In this document: positions 1 through 9,377 of the stretch, piece after piece
How the letters are laid out: the number at the start of each line of letters is the position of its first letter
Numbering within the stretch: the stretch's first letter is position 1
Source of the DNA: Pseudoalteromonas flavipulchra NCIMB 2033 = ATCC BAA-314
GTDB lineage: Bacteria; Pseudomonadota; Gammaproteobacteria; Enterobacterales; Alteromonadaceae
Direction of reading: 5' to 3'
NCBI GenBank assembly: GCA_000814665.1
Contig: JWIH01000019.1
Coordinates: 124,001-188,000, forward strand
Length of the DNA stretch: 64,000 nt
Notes under the pieces: model-generated
The model's input: only the letters and a program-made list of their open reading frames with translations
What the model was told of the DNA's origin: nothing
The model's database searches: none
Program-made: the position numbers and the translations under genes

Positions 1-602
1 CCATATCCACCTGCGCACAATACCAACGCAGACCCATTATTAAGTTGCTGTTTTGCACTATGTACGAGCCCAAGTGTTGCGGCTAACGCACCATTTTTCA
101 CCGCCTCTGGTGTATTTTTAGCAAATTCTGCGGCAAAAGGCGTGTTCTCATCACAAAATACCCGCTCTGCACGCGCGGTAATACTGGAAATCATGAGATC
201 GATACCTGGTAAAATCCACCCTCCCATGTGTATCCCTTGTGCAGTCACTACATCAACCGTGGTCGCAGTGCCAGAATCAATTACGATAATATCTTGCGTT
301 GGATATAGAGCATGCGCGGCAAGTACCGCGAGCCACCTATCAATCCCCAAATTTTTAAAACTAGGATAGGCGCAAGTTACCCCAGCTCGCCTTGGCGATA
401 CTTGTGCTTGCTCTAACACAAGACCAAACTCAGAGGCGCGACTTTCCACCCACTGTAATCCCGCTCCCTTACCAACCTGAGAGCAGATAATTGCGGTTAG
501 CTTTTGCCATTCAATATCACTTTCTTTTACTGGACTAATACGGCCTTCATGCTCAAGTGCATATTTAACTGCAGTATTACCTACGTCAATTAGCAGTTTC
601 AC
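1..602 (-). CDS. coaX: Type III pantothenate kinase, C-terminus cut by window edge
   Basis: Phosphorylates pantothenate, the first step of coenzyme A synthesis, in the cytoplasm. The reverse-strand frame opens with GTG at 602-600 and stays open to base 1, giving about 200 residues; the family is usually about 240-260, so the end lies outside the window. Visible family motifs are DVGNT at residues 6-10 (phosphate-binding), GIDRW, and GTATTVD near the middle. The GTG overlaps the birA stop codon as GTGA, so it is translationally coupled to birA. The coaX-birA pairing itself supports the call. Confidence 0.9.
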   Translation of the reverse strand, partial: MKLLIDVGNTAVKYALEHEGRISPVKESDIEWQKLTAIICSQVGKGAGLQWVESRASEFGLVLEQAQVSPRRAGVTCAYPSFKNLGIDRWLAVLAAHALYPTQDIIVIDSGTATTVDVVTAQGIHMGGWILPGIDLMISSITARAERVFCDENTPFAAEFAKNTPEAVKNGALAATLGLVHSAKQQLNNGSALVLCAGGY

Positions 603-1591
603 GATATCACCTTTCTTAACGAAATTTCACCGCCATAAAAAGCTTTAAGCTCACCATCTTGCCTAAGCAATAAGCCGCCTTGCATATCGATGCCTTCACA
701 GATCCCACGCCATTCTCTTTGTCCTGTACTCAAGGTTACCGCGTCACCTTTAAAGGCATTTAGACTATTCCATTCGGTCACCATTTCGCTCAACCCAGAC
801 TCTTTATACTGGGCAAGACGCTCAGACAAAGAGTGAGTGAGCTGCACCACTAACTGATTTTTATCAATTTGGCCTAAGTGCGTTTGCAGATCTGTCCACG
901 CTTGGTCGATGTGTTTAGAGGCAGACTCTGGCATGCATATATTTAGCCCAATCCCAATCACGAGATGGCAAGGCCCTTCCACCTGCCCCTCTAGTTCAAC
1001 CAAGATCCCCGCCAATTTTTGCTGGTTGAGATAAATGTCGTTTGGCCATTTTAGTTCAACGGAAATACCATAAAGAACCTTTAACGCATCATATACTGCA
1101 AGTCCTACAGCAATAGATAAGCCCATCGCCGCTTGCATGCCAGCGTCAAACTGCCAGTAATAGCTGTAATAAAGGTTAGAACCAAAGGGCGATTGCCATA
1201 CCCGGCCTCTGCGCCCTCTGCCAGCTTGCTGCATTTCAGCCACCAAGACATGGCCTGAGCCCATATTCTGTTTGTCCTGCAAACGACGCATTAGCTCGCT
1301 ATTCGTGGAGTCTATAATTGCGTGATATTCGATTGGACACTCACTTTGAAACTGCTGTTGCCATAGAGTATTCAACTTACTTTGATGAATAAGCGGTAAG
1401 CTATAATTGAGTTTATAACCGCGGCCATTGACTCGAAAAATATCCACGCCCATCTCTTGCAACGCCGCTATATGCTTCGCAATAGCCGCACGACTAATAC
1501 CTAATTGCTCGCCAAGTTCTTGCCCTGAGATAAATTCTCCTTTATTCAAGGCCGCTAAAATCGTTTGCTTTTTATGATCAGGCGTTTTCAT
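599..1591 (-). CDS. birA: Bifunctional biotin-protein ligase / biotin operon repressor
   Basis: Activates biotin to biotinyl-AMP, attaches it to the acetyl-CoA carboxylase carrier protein, and acts as a repressor. N-terminal winged helix is at about residues 10-60 (GISRAAIAKHIAALQ), the biotin/ATP-binding loop GRGRRGR at 124-130, KWPND at 181-185 with the lysine equivalent to the catalytic one in E. coli, and a C-terminal SH3-like part. The frame extends upstream to 1624, but I chose the ATG at 1591: it gives 330 residues, near the E. coli length, and only a short overlap with the end of murB, whereas the longer start adds an unrelated tail. murB-birA-coaX form one operon. Confidence 0.95.
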   Translation of the reverse strand: MKTPDHKKQTILAALNKGEFISGQELGEQLGISRAAIAKHIAALQEMGVDIFRVNGRGYKLNYSLPLIHQSKLNTLWQQQFQSECPIEYHAIIDSTNSELMRRLQDKQNMGSGHVLVAEMQQAGRGRRGRVWQSPFGSNLYYSYYWQFDAGMQAAMGLSIAVGLAVYDALKVLYGISVELKWPNDIYLNQQKLAGILVELEGQVEGPCHLVIGIGLNICMPESASKHIDQAWTDLQTHLGQIDKNQLVVQLTHSLSERLAQYKESGLSEMVTEWNSLNAFKGDAVTLSTGQREWRGICEGIDMQGGLLLRQDGELKAFYGGEISLRKVIS

Positions 1592-2597
1592 GGCATTCCA
1601 CACTTTGTAACTGACATTCACCATGCTTTGTTATAAGGCGCACTTCATGCTCGAGTAACACAGCAAATTTTTGCCAAACGGTTTGCTGAATATGGCTCAC
1701 TAACTGTGTTAAATCTTCACCGGTGCTGCCACCACTATGAACAAGTACCAGTGCTTGTTTCTCATACACACGAATGGCTCCACGGTGGCAGCCTTTTAGA
1801 CCCGCTTTGTCAATTAACCAGCCAGCCGCAAGTTTTACATGGTCATTGTCTACATCAAACGCTGGCATCTCTGGAAATTTACTTTGCAACTGAGCTGCAA
1901 ACGCCCTATCAACCACTGGATTTTTAAAAAAGCTCCCAGCATTTGCAAGCGTCGCAGGATCGGGCAATTTACTGTTTCGAGTAACTATCACCGCTTCACA
2001 AATCTGTTGCGCGGTTGCTGTATCACTCAAACTTTGTAGAGGGCCATAACTTAACGTTGGCTGCCAACGTTTAGGCAATGTCAATGTCACTTCAGTAATA
2101 ACGAACTTATCTTTTAGGCGGTGTTTAAAGACTGAATCTCGATAGCCAAATTCACACTCGGCATTTGTTAATGTCGTGAAGCGCCGCTCAGCGATATCAA
2201 ATCCTCTAACGGCGGTGATAAATTGTGATACTTCAACGCCGTAGGCGCCGATATTTTGTACCGGTGCCGCACCAACAGTACCAGGGATCAGCGCGAGATT
2301 TTCTAACCCGTCAATTCCGTTATCAAGCAGCTTTGTAACGAGCTGGTGCCAGTTTTCTCCAGCTGCGACTGTAACAACATAACTATCATCTTGTTGCTCG
2401 ATATCGACACCTAAGGTCGCAAGCTTAATAACGGTTCCAGCATAGTCTTCCAGAAAAATGGTATTACTCCCTTCCCCAATTAAAAAGAAAGGACGACTGA
2501 AATCGAGCTCAACCAGCGCATGTGGATCTGTGATAACGATAAGGGACTCGCAACCCGACGGCAGCGAAAAAGTGTGATAAGACTGCAAATTAGTCAC
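1578..2597 (-). CDS. murB: UDP-N-acetylenolpyruvoylglucosamine reductase (MurB)
   Basis: Reduces the enolpyruvyl group to make UDP-N-acetylmuramate in peptidoglycan synthesis, using FAD and NADPH in the cytoplasm. The 339-residue length fits type I MurB (E. coli 342). Visible: the FAD-binding GEGSN at 41-45, PGTVGAAPVQNIGAYG at 105-120, GYRDSVFK near 151, the GSFFKNP motif at 221-227 with the catalytic serine, and EHEVRLI near the C-terminus with the catalytic glutamate. Its stop overlaps the start of birA. The short upstream gap to the divergent peptidase gene (2598-2777) should hold both promoters. Confidence 0.96.
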   Translation of the reverse strand: MTNLQSYHTFSLPSGCESLIVITDPHALVELDFSRPFFLIGEGSNTIFLEDYAGTVIKLATLGVDIEQQDDSYVVTVAAGENWHQLVTKLLDNGIDGLENLALIPGTVGAAPVQNIGAYGVEVSQFITAVRGFDIAERRFTTLTNAECEFGYRDSVFKHRLKDKFVITEVTLTLPKRWQPTLSYGPLQSLSDTATAQQICEAVIVTRNSKLPDPATLANAGSFFKNPVVDRAFAAQLQSKFPEMPAFDVDNDHVKLAAGWLIDKAGLKGCHRGAIRVYEKQALVLVHSGGSTGEDLTQLVSHIQQTVWQKFAVLLEHEVRLITKHGECQLQSVECHENA

Positions 2598-2777
2598 TGC
2601 AGCACCTTGCCAATATTAACTAAACTGGCGCTAGTGTAGCGCATTGCCCTGACTTACGCATTAACGTCATCTTACCCATCATTTTATGTAACCCATCGGC
2701 TTATACTGTTTAAATGGTCAGAAATTAGTTATGTTAGCCGTTCGAATTGGGAATATTCTTTTTATAAGAGCAGCATT

Positions 2778-4625
2778 ATGATGAAACTTTCGGCACTTAC
2801 GCTCAGCCTCGCCATGGCTGGCCTTGTCCACACTGCTGATGTAAACGCAGCCGTTGACCAACACACTTACGCCAATCTTAACGATGTTATTACCACACAC
2901 TTGCATCTAGACCTAGACGTTGACTTTGAAGATAAGCAGCTCGAAGGTTTTGTTGAACACACGCTAGATTGGCAGAATCGCCAAGCAAAAACACTGGTAC
3001 TAGATACGCGTGACCTCGAAATCGACAAAGTGATGTATCAAGGTAAAGATGATAAATGGCATACCGCCAAGTTTGATCTTGCCAAGCGCGATGATGTGAA
3101 AGGTGCTAAGTTAACTATTCACTTTAAAGAGCAAGCAAAAAAAGCACGTATTTATTACAACAGCTTGCCAGTTGCATCAGGTCTACAGTGGTTAACACCG
3201 CAGCAAACCGCAAGTAAATCTCACCCATTTATGTATAGCCAATCTCAAGCTATTCATGCTCGTAGTTGGATCCCTGTGCAGGATACGCCAGCAATGCGTG
3301 TGACTTACTCTGCTCGCGTACATACGCCTAAAGATGTACGTGCGGTAATGAGTGCGGACAATACCGGCGCATTGATCAAAGATGGCGATTATTGGTTTGA
3401 TATGCCGCAAGCTATCCCACCGTACCTAATTGCAATTGGTGCAGGTAACCTTGAATATAAAGAGATGTCGCACCAAACTGCGATTTTTGCAGAACCGCAA
3501 ATCCTCGATGCCTCTGTTGCTGAGTTTAATGATACGCAAGCGATGATCGATAAAACCAATGCCATGTATGGTGAATACGCTTGGGGTAGATACGACCTGC
3601 TCATGTTGCCGCCTAGCTTCCCGTTTGGTGGTATGGAAAATCCACGCCTGTCATTTATCACGCCAACTGTAGTTGCCGGTGACAAAAGTTTAGTAAACCT
3701 AATCGCCCATGAGTTAGCGCACTCTTGGTCTGGCAACTTAGTGACCAACGCGACGTGGGAAGACCTATGGCTAAATGAAGGTTTCACCTCTTACGTTGAA
3801 AACCGTATTATGGAAGAAGTGTTTGGTCGTGATCGCGCGGTGATGGAGCAAGCACTTGACGCTGCTGGCTTGCGTGCACAACTTAAAACTATTGCCGCTC
3901 CTGATACACGCATGAATTTAGAGCTTAATGGCCGCGATCCTGACGATGCGTTTAGCTCTGTACCTTACACTAAAGGTCAATTATTCCTTATTTATCTAGA
4001 AGAAAAGTTTGGTCGTGACAAGTTCGACAAGTTTGTTAAAACCTACTTTAACACTTTCTCTTTTAAATCTCTGACTACTGATGAATTCGTCGCGTACTTA
4101 GACAAAAACTTGCTACAGCAATATCCTGGTATCGTGAGCTTAGAAAAAGCCAAAGAGTGGATTTATGAGCCAGGCTTGCCAAGCGACGCACCAAACCCAA
4201 CTTCTGATGCTTTTGAAAAAGTGGATGCGCTAACTCAAGCTTGGTTAAAAGACGAGAAAACACTTGCAGATTTACCGACCGACGCTTGGACAGTACATGA
4301 GTGGCTGCACTTTATTAATAACTTACCAAGAGATCTCGCCATCGAGCGTATGGAAGCATTGGACAAGGCATTTAAGCTGACGCAATCGACCAACGCTGAA
4401 CGCGCTTTTGCTTGGTATATGCTAGCAGTAGGTAACGGCTACCAAGCTATTTACCCAGACCTTGAGAAGCATCTAGTAAGTATTGGTCGTCGCAAGCTTA
4501 TTGTGAATTTATACAAGTCTCTCATTAAGAATGGCAAGCGTGACTGGGCTTACCGTGTTTATCAACAAGCACGTCCAGGATACCACCCACTTGCCCAAGG
4601 CACCATCGACGCCTTATTTGAATAA
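2778..4625 (+). CDS. Exported M1-family zinc aminopeptidase (LTA4-hydrolase-like)
   Basis: Predicted periplasmic metallopeptidase removing N-terminal residues from peptides. A signal peptide covers about residues 1-24 (hydrophobic run then VNAAVD). The exopeptidase motif GGMEN is at 284-288 and the zinc site HELAH at 311-315 with the third ligand E334 exactly 18 residues after the second histidine. The C-terminal armadillo-like part of about 140 residues matches the leukotriene A4 hydrolase/aminopeptidase B branch rather than PepN, as does the 615-residue length. Two ATGs are adjacent at 2778 and 2781. A hairpin shared with hemE follows the stop. Confidence 0.93.
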   Translation: MMKLSALTLSLAMAGLVHTADVNAAVDQHTYANLNDVITTHLHLDLDVDFEDKQLEGFVEHTLDWQNRQAKTLVLDTRDLEIDKVMYQGKDDKWHTAKFDLAKRDDVKGAKLTIHFKEQAKKARIYYNSLPVASGLQWLTPQQTASKSHPFMYSQSQAIHARSWIPVQDTPAMRVTYSARVHTPKDVRAVMSADNTGALIKDGDYWFDMPQAIPPYLIAIGAGNLEYKEMSHQTAIFAEPQILDASVAEFNDTQAMIDKTNAMYGEYAWGRYDLLMLPPSFPFGGMENPRLSFITPTVVAGDKSLVNLIAHELAHSWSGNLVTNATWEDLWLNEGFTSYVENRIMEEVFGRDRAVMEQALDAAGLRAQLKTIAAPDTRMNLELNGRDPDDAFSSVPYTKGQLFLIYLEEKFGRDKFDKFVKTYFNTFSFKSLTTDEFVAYLDKNLLQQYPGIVSLEKAKEWIYEPGLPSDAPNPTSDAFEKVDALTQAWLKDEKTLADLPTDAWTVHEWLHFINNLPRDLAIERMEALDKAFKLTQSTNAERAFAWYMLAVGNGYQAIYPDLEKHLVSIGRRKLIVNLYKSLIKNGKRDWAYRVYQQARPGYHPLAQGTIDALFE

Positions 4626-4642
4626 TACATTTCAAAAACAAA

Positions 4643-4666
4643 AAGAGCGCTTCAGTAAGCGCTCTT
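4643..4666. terminator. Hairpin between convergent peptidase and hemE genes
   Basis: AAGAGCGC at 4643-4650 pairs with GCGCTCTT at 4659-4666 around an 8-base loop. On the minus strand the stem is followed by a T-rich run (TTTTTGTTTTTG), so it should terminate hemE well; on the plus strand the tail is T/C mixed and weaker. Confidence 0.8.
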
Positions 4667-4696
4667 CTCTATCCTAAGTTTAAGTTCAAACTTAAG

Positions 4697-5761
4697 TTAC
4701 TTGTGATATTGACGGCTAAATTCGTGAACCGCATTGATGAAAACACCTGCATTTTCAGGGTCAACATCAGGTGTAATGCCATGGCCTAAGTTAAACACAT
4801 GACCATTACCTTCGCCAAAGCCGGCTAATATATGCTGAACTTCTTCACGAATACGCTCATGGGTACCGTGTAACATTGAAGGATCCATATTACCTTGTAG
4901 TGCGACTTTATCGCCTACACGACGTTTTGCATCGGCAATATCAATCGTCCAATCTAGACCAACTGCATCACATCCAGTAGCTGCAATTGCTTCAATCCAT
5001 TGACCGCCGTTCTTCGTGAATAATGTCACAGGTACTTTACGACCGTCATTTTCACGGATCAGGCCATCTACAATTTTGTGCATATATTGTAGTGAAAACT
5101 CTTTGTAGTCACGCGGGCTTAATACTCCACCCCAAGAGTCGAAGATCATCAGCGACTGAGCACCCGCTTTTACTTGCGCATTGAGGTAGTCGATAACCGA
5201 ATCAGCCACTTTATCTAGCAGTAGGTGGAGTGTCTGCGGCTCCGCAAACGCCATCTTTTTAATCTTACCGAATGTTTTGCTGCTACCGCCTTCAATCATG
5301 TAAGTCGCTAGCGTCCATGGTGAGCCGGAGAAACCAATAAGTGGTACTTCACCTTTAAGCTCACGACGAATTGTACTCACTGCATTCATTACATAACCAA
5401 GCTCATCGGTTGGATCTAATTTTGGTAGCTTTTTAACATCGTCTAACGATTGGATAGGACGCTCAAACTTTGGACCTTCACCAGTTTCAAAGTAAAGTCC
5501 AAGTCCCATTGCATCTGGAATAGTCAAAATATCGCTAAACAGAATCGCCGCATCTAGTGGATAACGACGCAGCGGCTGTAATGTCACTTCACATGCCAGT
5601 TCTGCATTTTTACAAAGGCTCATAAAGTCACCAGCTTGTGCTCTGGTGGCACGATACTCTGGTAGATAACGACCAGCTTGGCGCATCATCCATACTGGTG
5701 TGACGTCAACTGGTTGTTTTAATAGCGCTCGTAAATAACGATCGTTTTTTAATTCGCTCAT
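4697..5761 (-). CDS. hemE: Uroporphyrinogen III decarboxylase
   Basis: Converts uroporphyrinogen III to coproporphyrinogen III in heme synthesis, in the cytoplasm. The 354-residue length equals E. coli HemE. The N-terminal signature [16 protein letters not shown] is present, as are [12 protein letters not shown] and [17 protein letters not shown] further on, with the catalytic aspartate in the FSD motif. It is transcribed alone and away from rsd; hemE and rsd are neighbours in many gammaproteobacteria, though not usually divergent. Confidence 0.97.
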   Translation of the reverse strand: MSELKNDRYLRALLKQPVDVTPVWMMRQAGRYLPEYRATRAQAGDFMSLCKNAELACEVTLQPLRRYPLDAAILFSDILTIPDAMGLGLYFETGEGPKFERPIQSLDDVKKLPKLDPTDELGYVMNAVSTIRRELKGEVPLIGFSGSPWTLATYMIEGGSSKTFGKIKKMAFAEPQTLHLLLDKVADSVIDYLNAQVKAGAQSLMIFDSWGGVLSPRDYKEFSLQYMHKIVDGLIRENDGRKVPVTLFTKNGGQWIEAIAATGCDAVGLDWTIDIADAKRRVGDKVALQGNMDPSMLHGTHERIREEVQHILAGFGEGNGHVFNLGHGITPDVDPENAGVFINAVHEFSRQYHK

Positions 5762-5936
5762 AGCGTCTCTATTCCAATACTTAAATTCAATTGTGCGGAT
5801 TGTATCACTAAGTGCACATGGGCACTATCTAAACTATCCTTGCCAGCGCCTCGTTATGATCTAGATTAAACCTCACTTTATTAGGAACAAATTCATAAGC
5901 TTGTGTAAAAAATACCGAAACAAGCGATTAAACTGT

Positions 5937-5965
5937 TTGCAACACGATTAAAAGGTTGGTATAAA
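5937..5965 (+). promoter_or_regulatory. Strong sigma-70-like promoter in the hemE-rsd gap
   Basis: TTGCAA at 5937-5942 and TATAAA at 5960-5965 are separated by exactly 17 bases, close to the sigma-70 ideal. Predicted start is near 5972, about 255 bases before rsd. The rest of the gap between 5762 and 5936 shows no clear structure. Confidence 0.6.
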
Positions 5966-5971
5966 ATTACC

Positions 5972-6081
5972 GCGTTAGAAAAATAACAACAAAACACCTT
6001 CAATTAGAAAAATAACAACATTACGCAACAAGCTAAACTGCTATTTTGAACCACCTTGAGTTTCTCTCGGTGGTTTTTTTA
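5972..6081 (+). ncRNA. Candidate small RNA (or terminated leader of rsd), about 110 nt
   Basis: Bounded by a near-consensus promoter and a rho-independent terminator, with no credible ORF inside. It carries a direct repeat TTAGAAAAATAACAACA at about 5975-5991 and 6006-6022, whose A-rich AAYAAY pattern is the kind of sequence bound by the distal face of Hfq. I do not recognise the family. It could instead be an attenuated 5' leader of rsd. The existence of an RNA is inferred from signals only. Confidence 0.45.
6049..6081 (+). terminator. Rho-independent terminator upstream of rsd
   Basis: AACCACC at 6049-6055 pairs with GGTGGTT at 6069-6075 and is followed by a run of T. It lies about 150 bases before rsd and far from any plus-strand gene upstream, so it must end a transcript begun within the gap. 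Confidence 0.8.
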
Positions 6082-6227
6082 TTTTTATCCTCCTGAATTT
6101 GTTAACATTCCCGATAATCAAACCAATAATCTTTTGATCTTTTTACGCTTTTACAGAAAAAATTGGTTGACCTTTTGCCCCGTTTCCCTTTCCATAGAGG
6201 TAGGTAACCCGCTTAAGGAGAATCACT

Positions 6228-6698
6228 ATGCTTTCGCAGTTAGAACAAGCCCAACAGAAATGGGGAGGCAGCCATAGTGTAATTGATGCATGGTTAGCAG
6301 AGCGTCAGGAACTATTGGTTTTATATTATAAAGTTGCAGGATGCTCACCAACTCGAAATGGTAAAGCACTTCCTGAGCAAGTTGACATTCAGTCATTCTG
6401 CCAGATTTTGATGGATTATCTTTCAGCTGGTCATTTTGAAATTTATGACAACATTGTTGAGGCCTGCCAAGAAAAAGGCCCTGAAAGCGCAAAATTGGCT
6501 CAGTCACTGTACCCTCGGATCACAGATACGACTGATACCGCACTTGATTTCAACGACAAATACGCTGAAGTAAATCAAGAAACACAAGAATTAGCAGACT
6601 TCGATAACGACTTGTCTGTGTTAGGTGAAACGCTTGAGTTACGCTTCCAATTGGAAGACGAACTGATCGATAACCTTTATTCTAATCACACTGAATAG
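6228..6698 (+). CDS. rsd: Regulator of sigma D (anti-sigma-70 factor)
   Basis: Rsd/AlgQ-family protein that binds region 4 of sigma-70 and shifts RNA polymerase toward alternative sigma factors in stationary phase. The 156-residue length is close to E. coli Rsd (158). The N-terminus reads as in the family (SHSVIDAWLAERQELLVLYYKVAG), all-alpha, ending in an acidic tail. Ribosome-binding AAGGAG lies about 8 bases before the ATG. A perfect inverted repeat follows and separates it from the convergent FKBP gene. Confidence 0.93.
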   Translation: MLSQLEQAQQKWGGSHSVIDAWLAERQELLVLYYKVAGCSPTRNGKALPEQVDIQSFCQILMDYLSAGHFEIYDNIVEACQEKGPESAKLAQSLYPRITDTTDTALDFNDKYAEVNQETQELADFDNDLSVLGETLELRFQLEDELIDNLYSNHTE

Positions 6699-6725
6699 TC
6701 TAAATTTGCGGGCACCAAAATATAA

Positions 6726-6755
6726 AAAAAGGTGAGATAGCTATCTCACCTTTTT
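6726..6755. terminator. Bidirectional terminator between rsd and FKBP gene
   Basis: Perfect palindrome: GGTGAGATAG at 6731-6740 and CTATCTCACC at 6741-6750, flanked by A-run and T-run, so it works in both directions. Confidence 0.9.
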
Positions 6756-6774
6756 CTTTACGGACACTGCCAAG

Positions 6775-7527
6775 TTATTCAGCAGCTTCTTCAGCTTCGT
6801 CTTCGATACCTAGCAGCTCAACTTCAAATACCAGTGTTGAATTAGCTGGAATTTTACCTAGGTTACGAGTGCCGTATGCAAGCTCCGCAGGAATAGTAAA
6901 CTTATACTTAGCGCCAGTGTTCATTAACTGCAGACCTTCAGTCCAACCTGCAATAACTTGATTTAGGTTGAAAGTGGCAGGCTCATTACGTGCATAAGAG
7001 CTATCGAACTCAGAACCATCTAACAAAGTACCTTTATAATGTACTGTCACCTTGTCTGTTGCGACTGGCTTTTTACCATCACCTTCGCTTAGCACTTCAT
7101 ACTGAAGACCTGACTCAGTCACCTGAACGCCCTCTTTCTTCGCGTTCTCAGCTAGGTACTTATCGCCTTCTTCTTTATTCTTCTTCGCATCAGCTTCAAC
7201 TTTAGCAGCTTGCTTTTCACGAACAGAAGAATCTAGTGAAGTGAGTACTTCACGGATTTTTGCTTCATCCAGCTTAGCTTCACCAGCCAGAGCGTCTTTA
7301 AAACCACGCATAAGTAACTCTTGATCAAGTTCAATGCCTAGCTCTTTTTTATCCGCTAAGTCTTTTTGCAAGAAGTTACCAACTGAAGCACCGATACCGT
7401 ATGCTTGCTGTTGCACCTCTGTATCTAGCTTAACTTCAGCAGGCTTCTGCTCTTCTGCTTTTTTATTACACGCTACTAGTGCTAACACTGAAGCAGCAAC
7501 GAGTGACAGTTTAATCGTCTGTTTCAT
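6775..7527 (-). CDS. fkpA: FKBP-type peptidyl-prolyl isomerase lipoprotein (FkpA/Mip family)
   Basis: Cis/trans isomerase and chaperone for envelope proteins. The start at 7527 gives a lipoprotein signal with lipobox LVAC and Cys20; a GGAG ribosome-binding site lies just upstream, whereas the open frame continues without one to 7644. An alpha-helical dimerisation region (about 30-130, ending in a charged AKVEADAKKNKEEG stretch) precedes the FKBP domain (about 140-240: KVTVHYKGTLLDGSEFDSS, IAGWTEGLQLM, IPAELAYG). E. coli FkpA is soluble, so a lipid anchor is a difference. The symbol is a family assignment. Confidence 0.88.
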   Translation of the reverse strand: MKQTIKLSLVAASVLALVACNKKAEEQKPAEVKLDTEVQQQAYGIGASVGNFLQKDLADKKELGIELDQELLMRGFKDALAGEAKLDEAKIREVLTSLDSSVREKQAAKVEADAKKNKEEGDKYLAENAKKEGVQVTESGLQYEVLSEGDGKKPVATDKVTVHYKGTLLDGSEFDSSYARNEPATFNLNQVIAGWTEGLQLMNTGAKYKFTIPAELAYGTRNLGKIPANSTLVFEVELLGIEDEAEEAAE

Positions 7528-7795
7528 TCTCAACTCTCCGACAGTCCCTACTATCAAAACACCAATGCTCGCGCAAGAGAGCTTGATATGCGGTGCCATT
7601 GTTAATTTTATATTAATAAGAAAAGGTGCTAGCCACATTAACATTCTCTGATCAGAATGCCAATATGCATTTGCTTGCCATTATCGCGTAACGACATTAC
7701 GCTTTTAATACGCTAATATCAAAATAATATCTTGTTTTTAGTGCCTTTAGTCTACCTGTTGTAGGCTTCGGAGTTAAGGAGGATTTACCTAATTT

Positions 7796-8809
7796 ATGGT
7801 CAAACTCGTCAACATTAAGTGGACAAGCCTCCTCTTTGCATGCGCGATGCTCAGTTGCTTCACCTTAACCGGCTGTAGCCCTGACACTTCAAAAGCCGTT
7901 ATGACCGTAGAACATGCCAGCAGAGGGGCATTTTCTGCTGCTATCTCTGCGGACGGTCACTACAGCCTTGTTTCTTCCATAGAGCATGGGGCCGTACTTT
8001 GGGATAATCAAGAGCAAGGCCTCAAATTTCAATGGCGTCACTCTGATGCCCCCGACGATCTCATTCACTCACTGGCTTTAGCTAATGACAACTCCACGGC
8101 CGTCACTGCCACTGATAAAACATTCGCCATCTGGAGCATCGAAAGCGGTCAAAACCTAGGATATTTTGAGATCGAGTCTGGCACTATTCGAGATATCGCA
8201 ATTAGCAATGCGGGCCGATATTTACTCTATGCCCGCAGTGATAACGTTGTCGTTCACCTCGACTTAGAGAGTGGAAGGCGGATAGAGTTCCTTGGACATC
8301 AAGAAAATATCAATTCTATTGCCATGTCTCCCAATGGTCACTTTGCCTTAACCGGAGGCAACGACTATACCGCTTACTTTTGGGATACTAGAACGGGGCA
8401 AGTGATCCATCGCTTTAACCACCCAAGTCGCGTGACCAAAGTTGCATTAGATGACCAAGGAAGATTTGCTTTTACCGCAGATAGCATGAAAAAAGCGAGT
8501 ATTTGGCAATTAACTTCTGGTGATCTCAAAGCACAATTACAGTATATTGCTCGCCAGAAAATTTTCAGTGCAGTGCGCTTTAATCAAGACGCAACGCTCT
8601 TGGCTACCGGCTCACCTAACCGCGAGCTTATTTTATGGCAAGTGAGTGATGGCGAACGATTGCAAACTTGGCGTGTACAACCCCGAGAAGGCAGCCGCCC
8701 CAAGTCTGCGGTTGTATTTGACGTTGCTTTTCAAGACCAAGACACTGCATTGTTAACCGAAAGTTCCAGCGGACTACTGGAAAAATTTGCGCAGGTGAAA
8801 AAGCCATGA
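7796..8809 (+). CDS. WD40-repeat lipoprotein
   Basis: Predicted beta-propeller anchored in the envelope; function unknown. Signal peptide with lipobox LTGC near residue 27, then recurring WD40-type blades ending in W-D or W-S (for example AVLWDNQEQG, FAIWSIESG, AYFWDTRTG, SIWQLTSG, LILWQVSDG). The 337 residues would give about six or seven blades. A GGAGG ribosome-binding site precedes the ATG. Its stop overlaps the slyX start as ATGA, so the two are coupled. Confidence 0.85.
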   Translation: MVKLVNIKWTSLLFACAMLSCFTLTGCSPDTSKAVMTVEHASRGAFSAAISADGHYSLVSSIEHGAVLWDNQEQGLKFQWRHSDAPDDLIHSLALANDNSTAVTATDKTFAIWSIESGQNLGYFEIESGTIRDIAISNAGRYLLYARSDNVVVHLDLESGRRIEFLGHQENINSIAMSPNGHFALTGGNDYTAYFWDTRTGQVIHRFNHPSRVTKVALDDQGRFAFTADSMKKASIWQLTSGDLKAQLQYIARQKIFSAVRFNQDATLLATGSPNRELILWQVSDGERLQTWRVQPREGSRPKSAVVFDVAFQDQDTALLTESSSGLLEKFAQVKKP

Positions 8810-9018
8810 ACGAAATCGAAAACAGAATTACTGAGCTTGAGGCTAAGCTTGCCTTTCAAGAAGATACAATCGAAACCTTAAATGAAGAGCTAAAGGCACA
8901 TCAGCAGCGCTTGGCTAAAATGCAACGACAAATTGAGCTATTGGCAGAGAAAATGAAGGAAGGCCGCGACCCAGGTTTAATGCCTCAACATCAAGAGCCA
9001 CCACCACCGCACTACTAA
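8806..9018 (+). CDS. slyX: SlyX family protein
   Basis: Short 70-residue coiled-coil protein matching SlyX: ENRITELEAKLAFQEDTIETLNE heptads, then a Pro/His tail ending PPPPHY, typical of the family. Biochemical role is not established. Start overlaps the WD40 gene stop by four bases. The slyX/FKBP/yheV/yheS neighbourhood is a known gammaproteobacterial arrangement, which supports the name. Confidence 0.92.
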   Translation: MNEIENRITELEAKLAFQEDTIETLNEELKAHQQRLAKMQRQIELLAEKMKEGRDPGLMPQHQEPPPPHY

Positions 9019-9046
9019 CAAATTAATTGAAAACCGGGGTGATCAC

Positions 9047-9247
9047 TCACTCCGGTTTGAACACCCCAATAACTTGCTCAAACTGGCGGGTGGAAGCCTG
9101 TACCGCGTCTTTCGGCTGTGACATTACGTGGCCACACTCAACACATTCAACTTTTTCAACATCATGCTCTTTGTAGAGCATCATTACGTCGATTTTTTGG
9201 CATTCTGGACAACTTGCCCCTGCAATAAAACGCTTCTTAACTTTCAA
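9047..9247 (-). CDS. yheV: YheV-like putative zinc-ribbon protein (DUF2387)
   Basis: Small protein with two CxxC pairs (CPEC and CVEC) separated by about 19 residues, fitting a zinc ribbon; the sequence KKRFIAGASCPEC and the ending QVIGVFKPE resemble E. coli YheV. The open frame runs from a GTG at 9268, but TTG at 9247 sits 7 bases after AGAGGT and begins MKVKKRFIAG, aligning with the family start and giving 66 residues. Function unknown. It is convergent with slyX. Confidence 0.85.
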   Translation of the reverse strand: MKVKKRFIAGASCPECQKIDVMMLYKEHDVEKVECVECGHVMSQPKDAVQASTRQFEQVIGVFKPE

Positions 9248-9377
9248 CTCTACACCTCTAATGAACACCGAGTTTAAGGTTTGTCATTTTATCCTAATTT
9301 TATTTGTCATGATACGCTTGGAGTAAGGGATTGGATCCATGCTATGATGCGCGCAATTTAGACAGACTTTTAGAATT

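Noticed and set aside
142..369. 75-residue plus-strand ORF in the first 400 bases
   Set aside because: It is antisense to the coaX frame, which carries all the family motifs.
5856..5869. FNR-like box upstream of hemE
   Set aside because: Matches only eight of ten consensus positions and stands alone, so it is too weak to call.
6056..6277. 73-residue ORF before rsd
   Set aside because: It begins within the loop of the terminator hairpin, overlaps rsd in another frame and has no ribosome-binding site.
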